In this document: positions 12,742-21,652 of the stretch, piece after piece
Layout: every line of letters starts with the position of its first letter
How positions within the stretch are numbered: the first letter of the stretch is position 1
Assembly (NCBI RefSeq): GCF_000764555.1
Contig: NZ_CP009574.1
Coordinates: 1,951,988-2,015,987, forward strand
Source of the DNA: Candidatus Francisella endociliophora
Lineage (GTDB): Bacteria > Pseudomonadota > Gammaproteobacteria > Francisellales > Francisellaceae
Length of the DNA: 64,000 nucleotides
Direction of reading: 5' to 3'
Notes under the pieces: generated by a model
The model's database searches: none
The model's input: only the letters and a program-made list of their open reading frames with translations
Told to the model about the DNA's origin: nothing
Translations under genes and position numbers: made by a program

Positions 12742-13620
12742 ATGGCTAAAAAAAAGTTATTACCTGCTACAAAATCAAAAACTTTACCTGTTGTTTCAGA
12801 TAATAACCTAAATTCATATCTTAATTTTGTTAATACTCTTCCTATATTATCGCAAGAAGAAGAACAAGATCTAGCTAAACGTTATAAATATAAAAAAGAT
12901 TTAGATGCTGCTCAGCAGTTAGTTTTATCTCATTTAAGATTTGTAACTAAAATTGCTCGTGGATTCTCTGGCTATGGACTATCGATAGCTGATTTAATCC
13001 AAGAAGGTAATATCGGTTTGATGAAAGCTGTAAGTAAATTTGATCCTGACCAAGGTGTACGCCTAGTGTCTTTTGCAGTCCATTGGATTAAAGCTGAAAT
13101 GCACGATTACGTACTTAAAAATTGGAAGATTGTAAAAGTTGCAACTACAAAAGCTCAACGAAAACTTTTCTTTAATCTAAGAAGTAGTAAAGACAAAATA
13201 GGCTGGCTAAATGCAGAAGATATAAAGCAGATAGCAGAAGAACTAAATGTTAAAGAAGAAACTGTAATAGAGATGGAAAAGAGAATGTGTCAAGGTGATG
13301 CAAGTCTTGATTTACCATATACAGATGATGAAGGTGAACAAACTAATCAGCAGACTTTATATCTTGAAGATAAATCTTCTAATGTTGAGCATCAGATAGT
13401 ACAACAAGACTACTATGATAATTTTAAAGCAGTTGTCAAAGATGTTTTATCTGGGTTTGATACGCGAACTAAAGACATTATTATGTCACGTTATTTACTT
13501 GAGAAAAAAGTTAATTTACAAGATCTAGCAGCCAAATATAAAATATCTGCTGAAAGAGTGCGTCAAATAGAAGAAGAGGCTTTGACAAAACTTAAAAAAG
13601 CTATTAAGAATAGAAGTTGA
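12742..13620 (+). CDS. rpoH: RpoH, heat-shock sigma factor sigma32
   Basis: Directs RNA polymerase to heat-shock promoters; its regulon in relatives includes clpP, lon and other proteostasis genes like those at 27-33 kb. The 292 residues show region 2 (DLIQEGNIGLMKAVSKFDP and SFAVHWIKAEMHDYVL), the sigma32-specific RpoH box QRKLFFNLR at 139-147, and a region 4.2 helix-turn-helix (DLAAKYKISAERVRQIEEEA) near the C-terminus. AGGAGCCAT precedes the ATG. In E. coli sigma32 is kept low by translation control and FtsH/HflKC-linked turnover; no thermosensor could be established here. Confidence 0.97.
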   Translation: MAKKKLLPATKSKTLPVVSDNNLNSYLNFVNTLPILSQEEEQDLAKRYKYKKDLDAAQQLVLSHLRFVTKIARGFSGYGLSIADLIQEGNIGLMKAVSKFDPDQGVRLVSFAVHWIKAEMHDYVLKNWKIVKVATTKAQRKLFFNLRSSKDKIGWLNAEDIKQIAEELNVKEETVIEMEKRMCQGDASLDLPYTDDEGEQTNQQTLYLEDKSSNVEHQIVQQDYYDNFKAVVKDVLSGFDTRTKDIIMSRYLLEKKVNLQDLAAKYKISAERVRQIEEEALTKLKKAIKNRS

Positions 13621-13630
13621 CTAATTAGTT

Positions 13631-14236
13631 TTATCTGTTATCACACAGGTTCCAAGTTCCATCTACTGTACCATCATTATGAACTCTTGTTATGTGGATA
13701 TGAGGGTTATCAAGATCTTCAGCTTTAAATTCTATCGTTAGATTACCCATACCAGCATAGGATAAGGAGTCGGTATTGTGAAAAGTTTCATCGCAGATAT
13801 CAATTTTTTGACCATCCCTGGTTACTCTATCTAAATCTAAATGTGTTTTACTTCCTCTTTCACCAAAACCTCCTTCACCACCAACTTCAGTTATATTAAG
13901 CTGATAGTTAGCTCTATCCCAGTGTACCTTATCAAGGTTAGCATTATCTGTGTGCAAGTATGTTAAAATGCCATCAAAAACTTTTTTATTTTCATTCATA
14001 TGATGTCCTTGCCAAATATTTCCTTTTCCATTATGTAGGCTTCCTCCTTTTAATGTCGAGCCTGTAGGAAGTCTATCTACTACAGTATTAAGAGATATAT
14101 CATGCAAAGCATCTGATGTATGAATTTCTCTATAGCCAGGATCCATTTTTATTATAAATTCATAAGAATATGCAGTTTTAAATGTACAAGCTATTACAAG
14201 AGTTAAAAATATAATATTAAGAGCTTTATGTTTCAT
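13631..14236 (-). CDS. Exported protein of unknown function
   Basis: No family recognised. It has a signal peptide of about 24 residues (MKHKALNIIFLTLVIACTFKTAYS), then a hydrophilic mature domain of about 175 residues with several His and Asp (HTSDALHD, HNGKGNIWQGHH, TYLHTDN, THLDLDR, HIHITRVH). Two Cys, in DICDETF and the C-terminal WNLCDN, could pair. The His/Asp content might suggest metal or ligand binding, but there is no known motif. It is convergent with rpoH, whose stop codon is only 11 nt away, and no clear terminator separates them. No good ribosome binding site is visible before the ATG. Confidence 0.8.
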   Translation of the reverse strand: MKHKALNIIFLTLVIACTFKTAYSYEFIIKMDPGYREIHTSDALHDISLNTVVDRLPTGSTLKGGSLHNGKGNIWQGHHMNENKKVFDGILTYLHTDNANLDKVHWDRANYQLNITEVGGEGGFGERGSKTHLDLDRVTRDGQKIDICDETFHNTDSLSYAGMGNLTIEFKAEDLDNPHIHITRVHNDGTVDGTWNLCDNR

Positions 14237-14341
14237 GTTATTTTTAAATTAATTAGTAACTATAAATAAAACTATACCATGTTAAAAAGTTTAATTGTAA
14301 ATATTTTTTGGAATTGGGCGTTTTAGATCTTAGTATACTTC

Positions 14342-14347
14342 TATAAT
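14342..14347 (+). promoter_or_regulatory. Possible -10 box of the aroA promoter
   Basis: TATAAT at 14342-14347 lies just before the hexanucleotide array; there is no convincing -35 at 17 bp. The repeats downstream themselves contain TATAAG and could confuse or add start sites. Confidence 0.35.
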
Positions 14348-14353
14348 GTGCTA

Positions 14354-14389
14354 GTATAAATGTAAGTATAAGTATAGGTATAAGTATAA
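14354..14389 (+). repeat. Hexanucleotide tandem repeat (GTATAA, six units) before aroA
   Basis: Six consecutive 6-mers read GTATAA, ATGTAA, GTATAA, GTATAG, GTATAA, GTATAA, followed at once by GGATTAAAGTATAG and the aroA start. It looks like a short variable-number tandem repeat lying in the 5' leader. Confidence 0.8.
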
Positions 14390-14403
14390 GGATTAAAGTA
14401 TAG

Positions 14404-15687
14404 ATGAAAGATTTTATACCAAAAATAAAATCAAAAATAACTCAGCAAGTTTATCTTGATGGCTCTAAGAGTATAGCTAATAGATCATTGATAATAGCAG
14501 CTATGGCAGAAGGGCAAACCAGTTTTGAAAATCTTCCTAATAGTGCAGATGTGCTAGCATGTGTTGCAGCATTAAAAGAGTTAGGTTGTGATATTGAACA
14601 TAATCAAAACAAAAAAACTTTAGTTATTGGCGGATGTGCGGGTAATTTTGCAAATTCTAAAGCTAAGATATTCTGTAATGAGTCAGGAACTTTGACTAGA
14701 TTCATAATACCAATGCTAGCTGTACAAGCTACAGGTAAGTATTATGTATACGCTAAGCAAAGGATGATGGATAGACCCCTTGCAGATCAGCTAAAGCCAC
14801 TTGAAAATTTGGGAATGGAAGCTTCTTACCATGAAAAAAATTATGCAATGCCTTTAACTATCCATGCAGACTCTTTATATGGTGGTAGTATTGAAGTAGA
14901 TGGTAAAAAAAGCTCACAGTTTGCATCAGGTTTGTTAATGGCAGCACCATTTATGCAAAATGGGTTAAAACTAAATTCTATTACAGATCATAAGCAACCA
15001 TATCTTGATATGACTACAAAAGTTATGGCAGAGTTTGGAGTTGATGTTGATATTGATAAAAATATTTATACTACAAAAAAATCAGAATATATATCACCTA
15101 AAAACTATATAGTAGAGCCAGATGTTTCGACTGCTTCATATTTTTGGGCATTTGCAGCTATTACTGGATCAACAATTAAAGTGATGAATGTCACAAAAAA
15201 CTCAAAGCAAGGAGATATTAAGCTTTTAGAAGTGCTTGAAAAAATAGGTTGTCAGGTTGAGTATTTTAATGATGGGATACAAGTTACAGGCTCTAGTGAA
15301 TTACAAGGTATAGAAGTAAATATGAGAAATTTTTCTGATACTTTTATGACTTTGGCTGCGATAGCTTGTTTTGCTAAAGGTGATACGTATATATCAGGGC
15401 TTACACATACAAGAGGTCAAGAATCTGATAGGGTATCTGCGATGGCAGAAGGACTTACAAAGTTGGGAATTTACGTTGAGACTACAGAAGATAGTATTAT
15501 GATATCTCCTAGTAGAAGTAAATTCAGACCTGCAGAGGTTGATAGTCATAATGATCATCGTATTGCAATGTCTTTGGCACTTTTAGGTTTGAAGCATGAT
15601 GGTGTTGTTGTGACAAATGCAGAAGCAGTTAGTAAAACTTGCCCAGATTATTTTGATAGAATGAGAGGGCTCGTTAATAACAAATAG
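14404..15687 (+). CDS. aroA: AroA, 3-phosphoshikimate 1-carboxyvinyltransferase (EPSP synthase)
   Basis: Transfers the enolpyruvyl group of PEP to shikimate-3-phosphate, the sixth step of chorismate synthesis, in the cytoplasm. Family landmarks in order: GSKSIANRSLI near residue 20 (S3P-binding Lys and Ser), NESGTLTRF near 95, RPLADQL near 122, KKSSQFASG near 170, the central DVSTASYF, LTHTRGQESDR near 335, and DHRIAMSLALLGL near 385. The length of 427 is normal. AAGGAT lies upstream of the ATG, right after a hexanucleotide repeat that may affect expression. No other aro gene is adjacent. Confidence 0.95.
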   Translation: MKDFIPKIKSKITQQVYLDGSKSIANRSLIIAAMAEGQTSFENLPNSADVLACVAALKELGCDIEHNQNKKTLVIGGCAGNFANSKAKIFCNESGTLTRFIIPMLAVQATGKYYVYAKQRMMDRPLADQLKPLENLGMEASYHEKNYAMPLTIHADSLYGGSIEVDGKKSSQFASGLLMAAPFMQNGLKLNSITDHKQPYLDMTTKVMAEFGVDVDIDKNIYTTKKSEYISPKNYIVEPDVSTASYFWAFAAITGSTIKVMNVTKNSKQGDIKLLEVLEKIGCQVEYFNDGIQVTGSSELQGIEVNMRNFSDTFMTLAAIACFAKGDTYISGLTHTRGQESDRVSAMAEGLTKLGIYVETTEDSIMISPSRSKFRPAEVDSHNDHRIAMSLALLGLKHDGVVVTNAEAVSKTCPDYFDRMRGLVNNK

Positions 15688-15829
15688 TTTTGAGCTATAA
15701 GATTAATGTCATCTTAAACTTGGTTACAAGTAGTAATTGAAGTATAGAGCTTTATGAAGTCTATAGCCATGATGAGATTGAAATAGATTAAACATGACGT
15801 ATAGGTTTAGGTATTAAGTTGGAAAAATT

Positions 15830-16423
15830 ATGACGAATAAAGAGCGAATTATAATTAGATATCTTGGCCAAAGATGGTATAAGAAAGCTCTTATTATATC
15901 AGCTTCAAAACAAGTGTATTTTAGTAAAATAAATGCTCTAAAGTTGGTTGTATGTTCTGGGTATTTACAAAAAGAAAATCCTGTAGGTTGTAAATTTGCT
16001 ATAGATGCTTGGCCTTTTGAACACAAGTTTTTTGATCTGATAATTTTGGATGATAGTTTGGTTGATTGTCCAAAACAGATGAAGAGTTTGCTTGAGCAGC
16101 TGCATTTCTGTTTAGCGGATGATGGAGAGGTTATTGTTGCCTCTACAGGAAAAGTAAGACTCTATAAAGTTGTGTCTAAATTTTTAGCAAATGGTTTTCT
16201 TAGTAGAAAACTACATCTAATAAATTATACAAATAATTTTGTTGTAAATATCACTAAGAAAATAATAAGTAAAAACTTTGTAGTAGTGTTTAAAAAAGAT
16301 AATTTTTTTACGACTAATGTTCTTAATGTTGAAGAATTAGTCAAAAAGCCAGCTAAAAATAAAGTATATAGTGGTGGCTGTGTTAGTAGGGAAGTATATG
16401 AGCATATTCAAGAAAAAAAGTAA
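15830..16423 (+). CDS. YafS-like SAM-dependent methyltransferase
   Basis: 197-residue protein with a shortened Rossmann methyltransferase pattern: an early strand ALIISAS, FAIDAWPFEHKFFDLIILDDSL (typical of the strand 4 region in small SAM enzymes), and LHFCLADDGEVIVAS after it. The SAM-binding GxG loop is poorly conserved (ISASKQV), so activity is uncertain. The substrate is unknown. The gene overlaps the rnhA start by 26 nt, which supports co-expression; a methyltransferase gene (yafS) neighbours rnhA in E. coli too, and that is the main reason for the name. GGAAAAATT precedes the ATG. Confidence 0.7.
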   Translation: MTNKERIIIRYLGQRWYKKALIISASKQVYFSKINALKLVVCSGYLQKENPVGCKFAIDAWPFEHKFFDLIILDDSLVDCPKQMKSLLEQLHFCLADDGEVIVASTGKVRLYKVVSKFLANGFLSRKLHLINYTNNFVVNITKKIISKNFVVVFKKDNFFTTNVLNVEELVKKPAKNKVYSGGCVSREVYEHIQEKK

Positions 16424-16856
16424 TGTAATTGCATACACTGATGGAGCATGTAAAGGTAATCCAGGTATTGGTGGTTGGGGTGCAATTCTTAGCTATAATG
16501 GTGTAGATAAAGAAATCTATGGAGCTGAAAAAGATACGACTAACAATCGTATGGAGCTTCTAGCAGCGATAAAAACTCTCGAAGTATTAAAAAGAAAATG
16601 TGATATCACAATATATACAGATTCTAAATATTTGCAAAATGGTATTAATGCTTGGTTAAAGAACTGGAAAGCTAACGGTTGGAAAACAGCTGCAAAAAAA
16701 GAAGTTAAAAATAAAGACTTATGGCAAGAGCTAGATGAGTTAACAACTAAACACAATGTTACATGGAGCTGGGTAAAAGGTCATAGTGGAAATTCTGGCA
16801 ATGAAAAAGCAGATGAGCTAGCAAATAAAGCTATTGCTGAACTAATGGAGAAATAA
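16398..16856 (+). CDS. rnhA: RNase HI
   Basis: Endonuclease that degrades the RNA strand of RNA-DNA hybrids. The catalytic set is complete and offset by exactly +5 from E. coli: Asp15 (YTDGACKGNPG), Glu53 (RMELL), Asp75 (YTDS), His129 (VKGHSG) and Asp139 (KADELAN). I chose the ATG at 16398 because AGGGA lies 5 nt before it, giving 152 residues; an in-frame GTG at 16371 would add nine residues with no support. It overlaps the methyltransferase gene upstream, and ansA begins 1 nt after its stop. Confidence 0.97.
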   Translation: MSIFKKKSNVIAYTDGACKGNPGIGGWGAILSYNGVDKEIYGAEKDTTNNRMELLAAIKTLEVLKRKCDITIYTDSKYLQNGINAWLKNWKANGWKTAAKKEVKNKDLWQELDELTTKHNVTWSWVKGHSGNSGNEKADELANKAIAELMEK

Positions 16857-16857
16857 A

Positions 16858-17886
16858 GTGGAGAATCTTAGTCATAAAAAGATTTTAGTTTTATATACTG
16901 GTGGTACTATCGGAATGGTTAGTACTGAGCAAGGCTATGATGTTGAAGAAGGTTATCTTACCAAAGCTATTGAGCAGGCTAGAGATTTTCATGCTTATAA
17001 TATGCCTGAGTTTGAAATTAAAGAGTACAGAAACCTTATAGACTCATCAAATATTAATCCTAAAAGATGGATATCTTTAGCTTTGGATATTGCAAAGAAC
17101 TATCAAGATTATGATGGCTTTGTAATTCTACATGGTACAGATACTTTAGCATATACAGCATCTGTACTATCTTTTATGCTAGGTGAAATCCAAAAACCTG
17201 TGATTGTAACAGGATCTCAAATTCCTATTTCAAAGATTAGATCAGATGCAATATCAAATATCATGAATAGTTTAATATTTGCGTGTAGTGATGATATAAA
17301 AGAAGTTTGTGTATATTTTAATCAAAAGCTACGCCGTGGTAATAGAACTACAAAGGTTTCAGCAACTGACTTAGATGCTTTTATATCTCCAAATTATCCA
17401 AGTCTAGCTTATGTTGGTATAGATCTAGATTTGAGAAAAACTCGGTTATGGCAAAGAGAGTCTTGTGAATACACACCTAAGTTAGAAACATTAGGCGTGC
17501 CAAAAATAGCTATTTTGACAATTTTTCCAGGTATGGATAGTGATATTTTAGATGCTGTGTTAGAGCCGCCTTTACAAGGATTAATACTTAAAACTTATGG
17601 CTCAGGAAATATTCCAAATGATCCAAATATTGTTAGCAGTCTAAAAAAAGCTAATGATCGAGGTGTGATTATGATTAACTGTACTCAATGTTTGTATGGT
17701 ACTGTTAAAATGGATGCTTATAAGACAGCACGAGGTCTAACTGAAGCGGGAGTTATTTCGGGTCGTGATATGACTGATGAAGCAGCTCTTGGTAAGCTTT
17801 TTTATCTCTTAAGTCAGCCAAATATATCTCATCAAGAAATAAAAGATGCCTTTAATGTCTCTTTACAAGGAGAGGTTACAATATAA
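16858..17886 (+). CDS. ansA: L-asparaginase I (AnsA type, cytoplasmic)
   Basis: Hydrolyses L-asparagine to aspartate and ammonia. The N-terminal YTGGTIGM (residues 13-20) carries the first catalytic Thr and HGTDTLAYTASVLSFML near residue 90 the second Thr-Asp pair. There is no signal peptide, which fits the cytoplasmic type I enzyme; 342 residues against 338 in E. coli. It starts with GTG: GGAGAAATAAA directly precedes GTG GAG AAT and there is no closer ATG. It is the last gene of the methyltransferase-rnhA-ansA unit. Confidence 0.94.
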   Translation: MENLSHKKILVLYTGGTIGMVSTEQGYDVEEGYLTKAIEQARDFHAYNMPEFEIKEYRNLIDSSNINPKRWISLALDIAKNYQDYDGFVILHGTDTLAYTASVLSFMLGEIQKPVIVTGSQIPISKIRSDAISNIMNSLIFACSDDIKEVCVYFNQKLRRGNRTTKVSATDLDAFISPNYPSLAYVGIDLDLRKTRLWQRESCEYTPKLETLGVPKIAILTIFPGMDSDILDAVLEPPLQGLILKTYGSGNIPNDPNIVSSLKKANDRGVIMINCTQCLYGTVKMDAYKTARGLTEAGVISGRDMTDEAALGKLFYLLSQPNISHQEIKDAFNVSLQGEVTI

Positions 17887-17904
17887 ATTATATACAGATA
17901 AGTA

Positions 17905-17933
17905 TTGTTCATTTAGCTATAGTAAGATATTAT
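17905..17933 (+). promoter_or_regulatory. Probable sigma70 promoter for can
   Basis: TTGTTC at 17905-17910 and TATTAT at 17928-17933, spacer 17 bp, 48 bp before the carbonic anhydrase start. Confidence 0.5.
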
Positions 17934-17981
17934 ATGAATTATAATATATGAAAAGTAGTTCATACAAATTGAGGAGTTAAA

Positions 17982-18668
17982 ATGAGTAATATTGCTGAAT
18001 TAATAAAAGGCAACAGAGAGTGGGCTGAAGAAATTAAAAGAACAAACCCTGATTTTTTTGAAACATTATCGAAAGGTCAATCTCCAGAATATCTTTGGAT
18101 TGGTTGTTCTGATAGTCGTGTACCGGCTAACCAAGTTTGTGGTCTAATTCCTGGTGAGGTATTTGTACACCGTAATGTAGCAAATGTTGTATCTCTTACA
18201 GATTTAAACTGTTTATCTGTGTTGCAATTTGCAGTAGAGGTTTTGAAAGTTAAAAAAATTATTATCTGTGGTCACTATGCTTGTGGTGGTGTTGAGACTG
18301 TTGTTAGAGATAAAAGTTATGGTCTAATTGATAACTGGTTGACTTCTATCCGTGAAGTAAAAGAGCAAAATAAAAAGTTTGTTGAAGAAACTCTAGCTTA
18401 TTTGAAAGATAATGAAGAAGAATATATGAAGAAAAAAGTTGATATGATGTGTGAGCTAAATGCTCTTCATCAAGCTTTAAACCTTTGTAAAACTACAGTT
18501 GTTAAAAATGCTTGGGCTAAAGGTCTAGAGTTTACAGTTCATGCAGCTATCTATGGTGTTGCAGATGGCAAGCTTTATGAAATTGGTGGTGGTGTTGGTT
18601 CTAGAGAAGAGATGGATATTATTTATGTAGAAGCTCTGGAAGCTATTAAATCTAGATATTGTAAGTAA
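17982..18668 (+). CDS. can: Beta-class carbonic anhydrase
   Basis: Zinc enzyme interconverting CO2 and bicarbonate, needed for growth at ambient CO2 because carboxylases require bicarbonate. The zinc ligands fall at the same positions as in E. coli Can: Cys42 and Asp44 in CSDSRVPANQ, His98 and Cys101 in GHYACGGV. Its 228 residues are within the normal range for the class. GAGGAGTTAAA precedes the ATG. It is transcribed alone, with its own promoter-like sequence and a hairpin at 18680. Confidence 0.96.
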   Translation: MSNIAELIKGNREWAEEIKRTNPDFFETLSKGQSPEYLWIGCSDSRVPANQVCGLIPGEVFVHRNVANVVSLTDLNCLSVLQFAVEVLKVKKIIICGHYACGGVETVVRDKSYGLIDNWLTSIREVKEQNKKFVEETLAYLKDNEEEYMKKKVDMMCELNALHQALNLCKTTVVKNAWAKGLEFTVHAAIYGVADGKLYEIGGGVGSREEMDIIYVEALEAIKSRYCK

Positions 18669-18679
18669 TATTAAATCTT

Positions 18680-18699
18680 AAGTCTAATAAAGACTTTTT
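18680..18699. terminator. Small terminator-like hairpin between can and the minus-strand gene
   Basis: AAGTCT and AGACTT form a 6-bp stem over a 5-nt loop, followed by a short T run on the + strand. The position between two convergent genes supports the call; the stem is weak. Confidence 0.5.
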
Positions 18700-19132
18700 A
18701 AGAATCCACTTTTGAAAAATCGATGATTAACCTTTTATTATCATCATTACCTTCACTATAAACACTACCTTGATATTGTTGTGCCATTGGGCAGCCTTTT
18801 GAGCCTAATACAATTTTGTGAACAGCGCGAGAAAGTGTAATTGAACACATTGCTCCAGATTCATCTTGTATTGGTAATACAGCACTATAATTACCATTAC
18901 TAGGTTGGCAAATTTCATAAGAGTTTGGATTTAAACGACCATTACTAAAATCACCATGGATTTCGTTACATGTAAGATCATACTGTGTTCTATCTGTTGG
19001 TATTGCATTTACTGTACTATTACCTGAGATGATTTTTACAGAGGTATATCCGTCAAAATCTGATAGCTTTGCTGAGTATGCTGCAGGGAGTGTTAAACCA
19101 GTGATTAAAGAGATTAATATAATTTTTTTCAT
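18698..19132 (-). CDS. Small exported protein of unknown function
   Basis: No family recognised. The signal peptide MKKIILISLITGLTLPAAYSA is followed by about 123 residues with four Cys (LTCNEIHG, YEICQPSN, GAMCSITL, SKGCPMAQ), enough for two disulfides in the periplasm. I start it at the Met of MKK (19132); an in-frame ATG 12 nt upstream would add MVFC before the signal peptide. Neither start has a clear SD. It is convergent with can. Confidence 0.8.
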   Translation of the reverse strand: MKKIILISLITGLTLPAAYSAKLSDFDGYTSVKIISGNSTVNAIPTDRTQYDLTCNEIHGDFSNGRLNPNSYEICQPSNGNYSAVLPIQDESGAMCSITLSRAVHKIVLGSKGCPMAQQYQGSVYSEGNDDNKRLIIDFSKVDS

Positions 19133-19300
19133 ACAAAAAACCATATATTGATTAAAAGTGTATAAATCAATAATACTACAGTTGCTACTTTATTAAACTA
19201 TTTTTTGATGATTACTAAGGTGTTTAATGTTCTAGTTTTTATAGAAAAATTTTGTTAATAATCATATTATATAACCTATATGTACTTTATTTTACTATAG

Positions 19301-21652
19301 ATGCCTTACTCAGAAGCAGATACCAAAGCTAAGCTTATAACTCCAAAACTACGTGATAGTGGTTGGGATGAGAGATATATTACTAGAGAGAAATATTATT
19401 TTACAGATGGGCGTAAACAAGCTGGTGGAGCTAGAGGTGAAAAGAAATTTGTAGACTATTTATTGCGTTATCAGGATATAAACTTAGCAATTGTTGAGGC
19501 AAAAAAAGAAGATGTAAACTATAAACAGGGTCTACAACAAGTTATAGCTTATGGTAGAGCGCTAGATGTTGAATATGTTTACTCTACAAATGGACATAAT
19601 ATCCTCGAATATCATATCCCAACAGGTCAAAGCCAAGATGTAGATGAATTTCCAACTCCTAGAGAACTCTTTGAACGTAAATATCCAAATATTAATAAAG
19701 TTAGACAAAATGTAGTTACACAAGAGTTTTTCTCGGATGGGACAAAGACACCTCGCTATTATCAAAAGATAGCTGTACAAAAAACTATAGATGCTCTTAG
19801 TAGTGGAAAAGATAGAATCTTACTAACATTAGCGACAGGGACTGGTAAAACATATATAGCTTTTCAGGTAGCATATAGAGCACTTGAATCAAGATGGCGA
19901 AAGAATGATACAGGTAATAAAAAGCCACGAATCTTGTACTTGGCAGATAGAAATATCTTGATAGAGCAAGCTATGAATGAGTTTAATCCGCTAGAGAATG
20001 ATTGTAAAAGATTACAAGGTGTTTCGATTAAGAAAAATGGTGGTAAAGTGCCATTAAGTGGTAATATCTTTTTTGCGATTTATCAAGCAGTAGCCGAGAA
20101 TAAAAATCGCCAATATTTAATTACAGATAGTGAAGATGATAGCCTCACAGCATACTATAAACAGTACCCAGCAGATTTCTTTGATTTGATAATTATCGAT
20201 GAGTGTCATCGTGGTAGTGCCAATGATGATAGCTCATGGCGTGAGATTATTGAGTATTTTTCTAGTGCTGTACATCTAGGGCTGACAGCTACACCTAAAA
20301 GGGATGTCAATGGTGATACTTATAGCTACTTTGGCGATCCTATTTATGAGTACTCGCTTAAAGATGGTATTAATGATGGTTTCTTGACTCCATATAAGGT
20401 TAAACGCATTACGACAAATATTGATGAATATCGGCCTAATACTCATGATAGTGTAGATGGAGATTTGCCAAATAAGGTCTATGGTATCAGTGATTGGGAG
20501 AAAACTATCACCAGTCAACAACGCCATGAGCTAATTGCAAAGACTGTACTTGATAATATCAATAAGATGGATAAGACTATAGTCTTTTGTAAAAATCAGC
20601 CGCATGCTCTCGAGCTAAAGCTAGCTATAGATAGATTTAAAAAAGTCAAAAATCCTGACTACTGTGTGCGTGTGACTTCTGATGAGGGGCAAATTGGGCG
20701 TGATTATCTCGAGCAGTTTCAAGATAATGATAAAGATATACCTGTGATTTTAACATCATCAAAAATGCTAACTACTGGTGTAGATGCTAAAAATGTCCGC
20801 AATATCGTGCTAATAGCCCCGATAGAGTCAATGATTGAGTTTAAGCAGATAATTGGTAGAGGTACACGAACTTTTGAGGGTAAAGATTTTTTTACAATTC
20901 TAGATTTTGTCAAAGCTAGTGATAAATTCTATGATAAAGAATGGGATGGTGTCGCTGATGTGGTTACAGATGTCAAAGCTGATGGTAAATCCAAAGATGA
21001 TGTAAAAGAAGTTAAAGAAATAGATCCTATAGAAAACCTTAAAGAAAAAGATGATGAGCCTAAAAAACACGAGCCAATCAATATCACCATAAAAGGACGT
21101 AAGCTTAAAGTACTAGATATAGAAACTAGTTATGTCGGAGTTGATGGACGACCGATTGCAACGCAAGAGTATCTTGAGCAATTAATCGGTGTATTAGGTA
21201 AATATTGCCAGCATAATGAACAAGCTCTCAAAGATGCTTGGGCAAATCCTAAGTATAGGCAAACACTATTAGCTAAACTCGAGGAGATGTTAAGCTTTGG
21301 GCAAAATATTAACAATATCAAAGCGATCTTTAAAGCTAAAGATAGTGATATCTATGATGTGCTAAATCATCTAGTTTTTAGTAAAGATATTATCACTCGT
21401 GAACAAAGGGCAGTTGCTGCAGAGTCATCAGAGTTTATACAGCAGTTACAAAATGCTAAGGCGAGGGAGTTTCTACTTTTTGTCTTAGATAAGTATAAAA
21501 AAGATGGTGTAGTTGAGCTAGAACAAAAAAGACTACCGTCATTAGTTGAGTTAAGTGGTCTTGGGCCAGTTTCGGAGCTTGCCAATGATTTTGGTGGTAT
21601 GGCACAGTTAAAAGAAAGCTATTTGCAGTTGCAAAGGGAGATTTATAGGTAG
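19301..21652 (+). CDS. hsdR: HsdR, type I restriction endonuclease subunit
   Basis: Motor and nuclease subunit of a type I restriction-modification complex. The N-terminal HSDR_N nuclease region has the PD-(D/E)xK-like DINLAIVEAKKE at about 59-70. The SF2 helicase has Walker A ATGTGKT at 178-184 and DECH at 300-303, then helicase motifs GLTATPKRD and IGRGTRTFEGKDFFTILD, and a C-terminal domain of the EcoEI-R type. The length of 783 is complete for this subfamily. The ATG at 19301 has no visible SD. It starts the order hsdR, DUF4238, hsdS, GIY-YIG, hsdM. Its codons look slightly less AT-biased than its neighbours, which would fit horizontal origin. Confidence 0.94.
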   Translation: MPYSEADTKAKLITPKLRDSGWDERYITREKYYFTDGRKQAGGARGEKKFVDYLLRYQDINLAIVEAKKEDVNYKQGLQQVIAYGRALDVEYVYSTNGHNILEYHIPTGQSQDVDEFPTPRELFERKYPNINKVRQNVVTQEFFSDGTKTPRYYQKIAVQKTIDALSSGKDRILLTLATGTGKTYIAFQVAYRALESRWRKNDTGNKKPRILYLADRNILIEQAMNEFNPLENDCKRLQGVSIKKNGGKVPLSGNIFFAIYQAVAENKNRQYLITDSEDDSLTAYYKQYPADFFDLIIIDECHRGSANDDSSWREIIEYFSSAVHLGLTATPKRDVNGDTYSYFGDPIYEYSLKDGINDGFLTPYKVKRITTNIDEYRPNTHDSVDGDLPNKVYGISDWEKTITSQQRHELIAKTVLDNINKMDKTIVFCKNQPHALELKLAIDRFKKVKNPDYCVRVTSDEGQIGRDYLEQFQDNDKDIPVILTSSKMLTTGVDAKNVRNIVLIAPIESMIEFKQIIGRGTRTFEGKDFFTILDFVKASDKFYDKEWDGVADVVTDVKADGKSKDDVKEVKEIDPIENLKEKDDEPKKHEPINITIKGRKLKVLDIETSYVGVDGRPIATQEYLEQLIGVLGKYCQHNEQALKDAWANPKYRQTLLAKLEEMLSFGQNINNIKAIFKAKDSDIYDVLNHLVFSKDIITREQRAVAAESSEFIQQLQNAKAREFLLFVLDKYKKDGVVELEQKRLPSLVELSGLGPVSELANDFGGMAQLKESYLQLQREIYR

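Noticed and set aside
15706..15798. Possible further REPIN-like element between aroA and the methyltransferase (GTCATCTTAAACTTGG to ATGAC)
   Set aside because: The ends are suggestive but stems do not pair and the interior does not match; at best a decayed copy.
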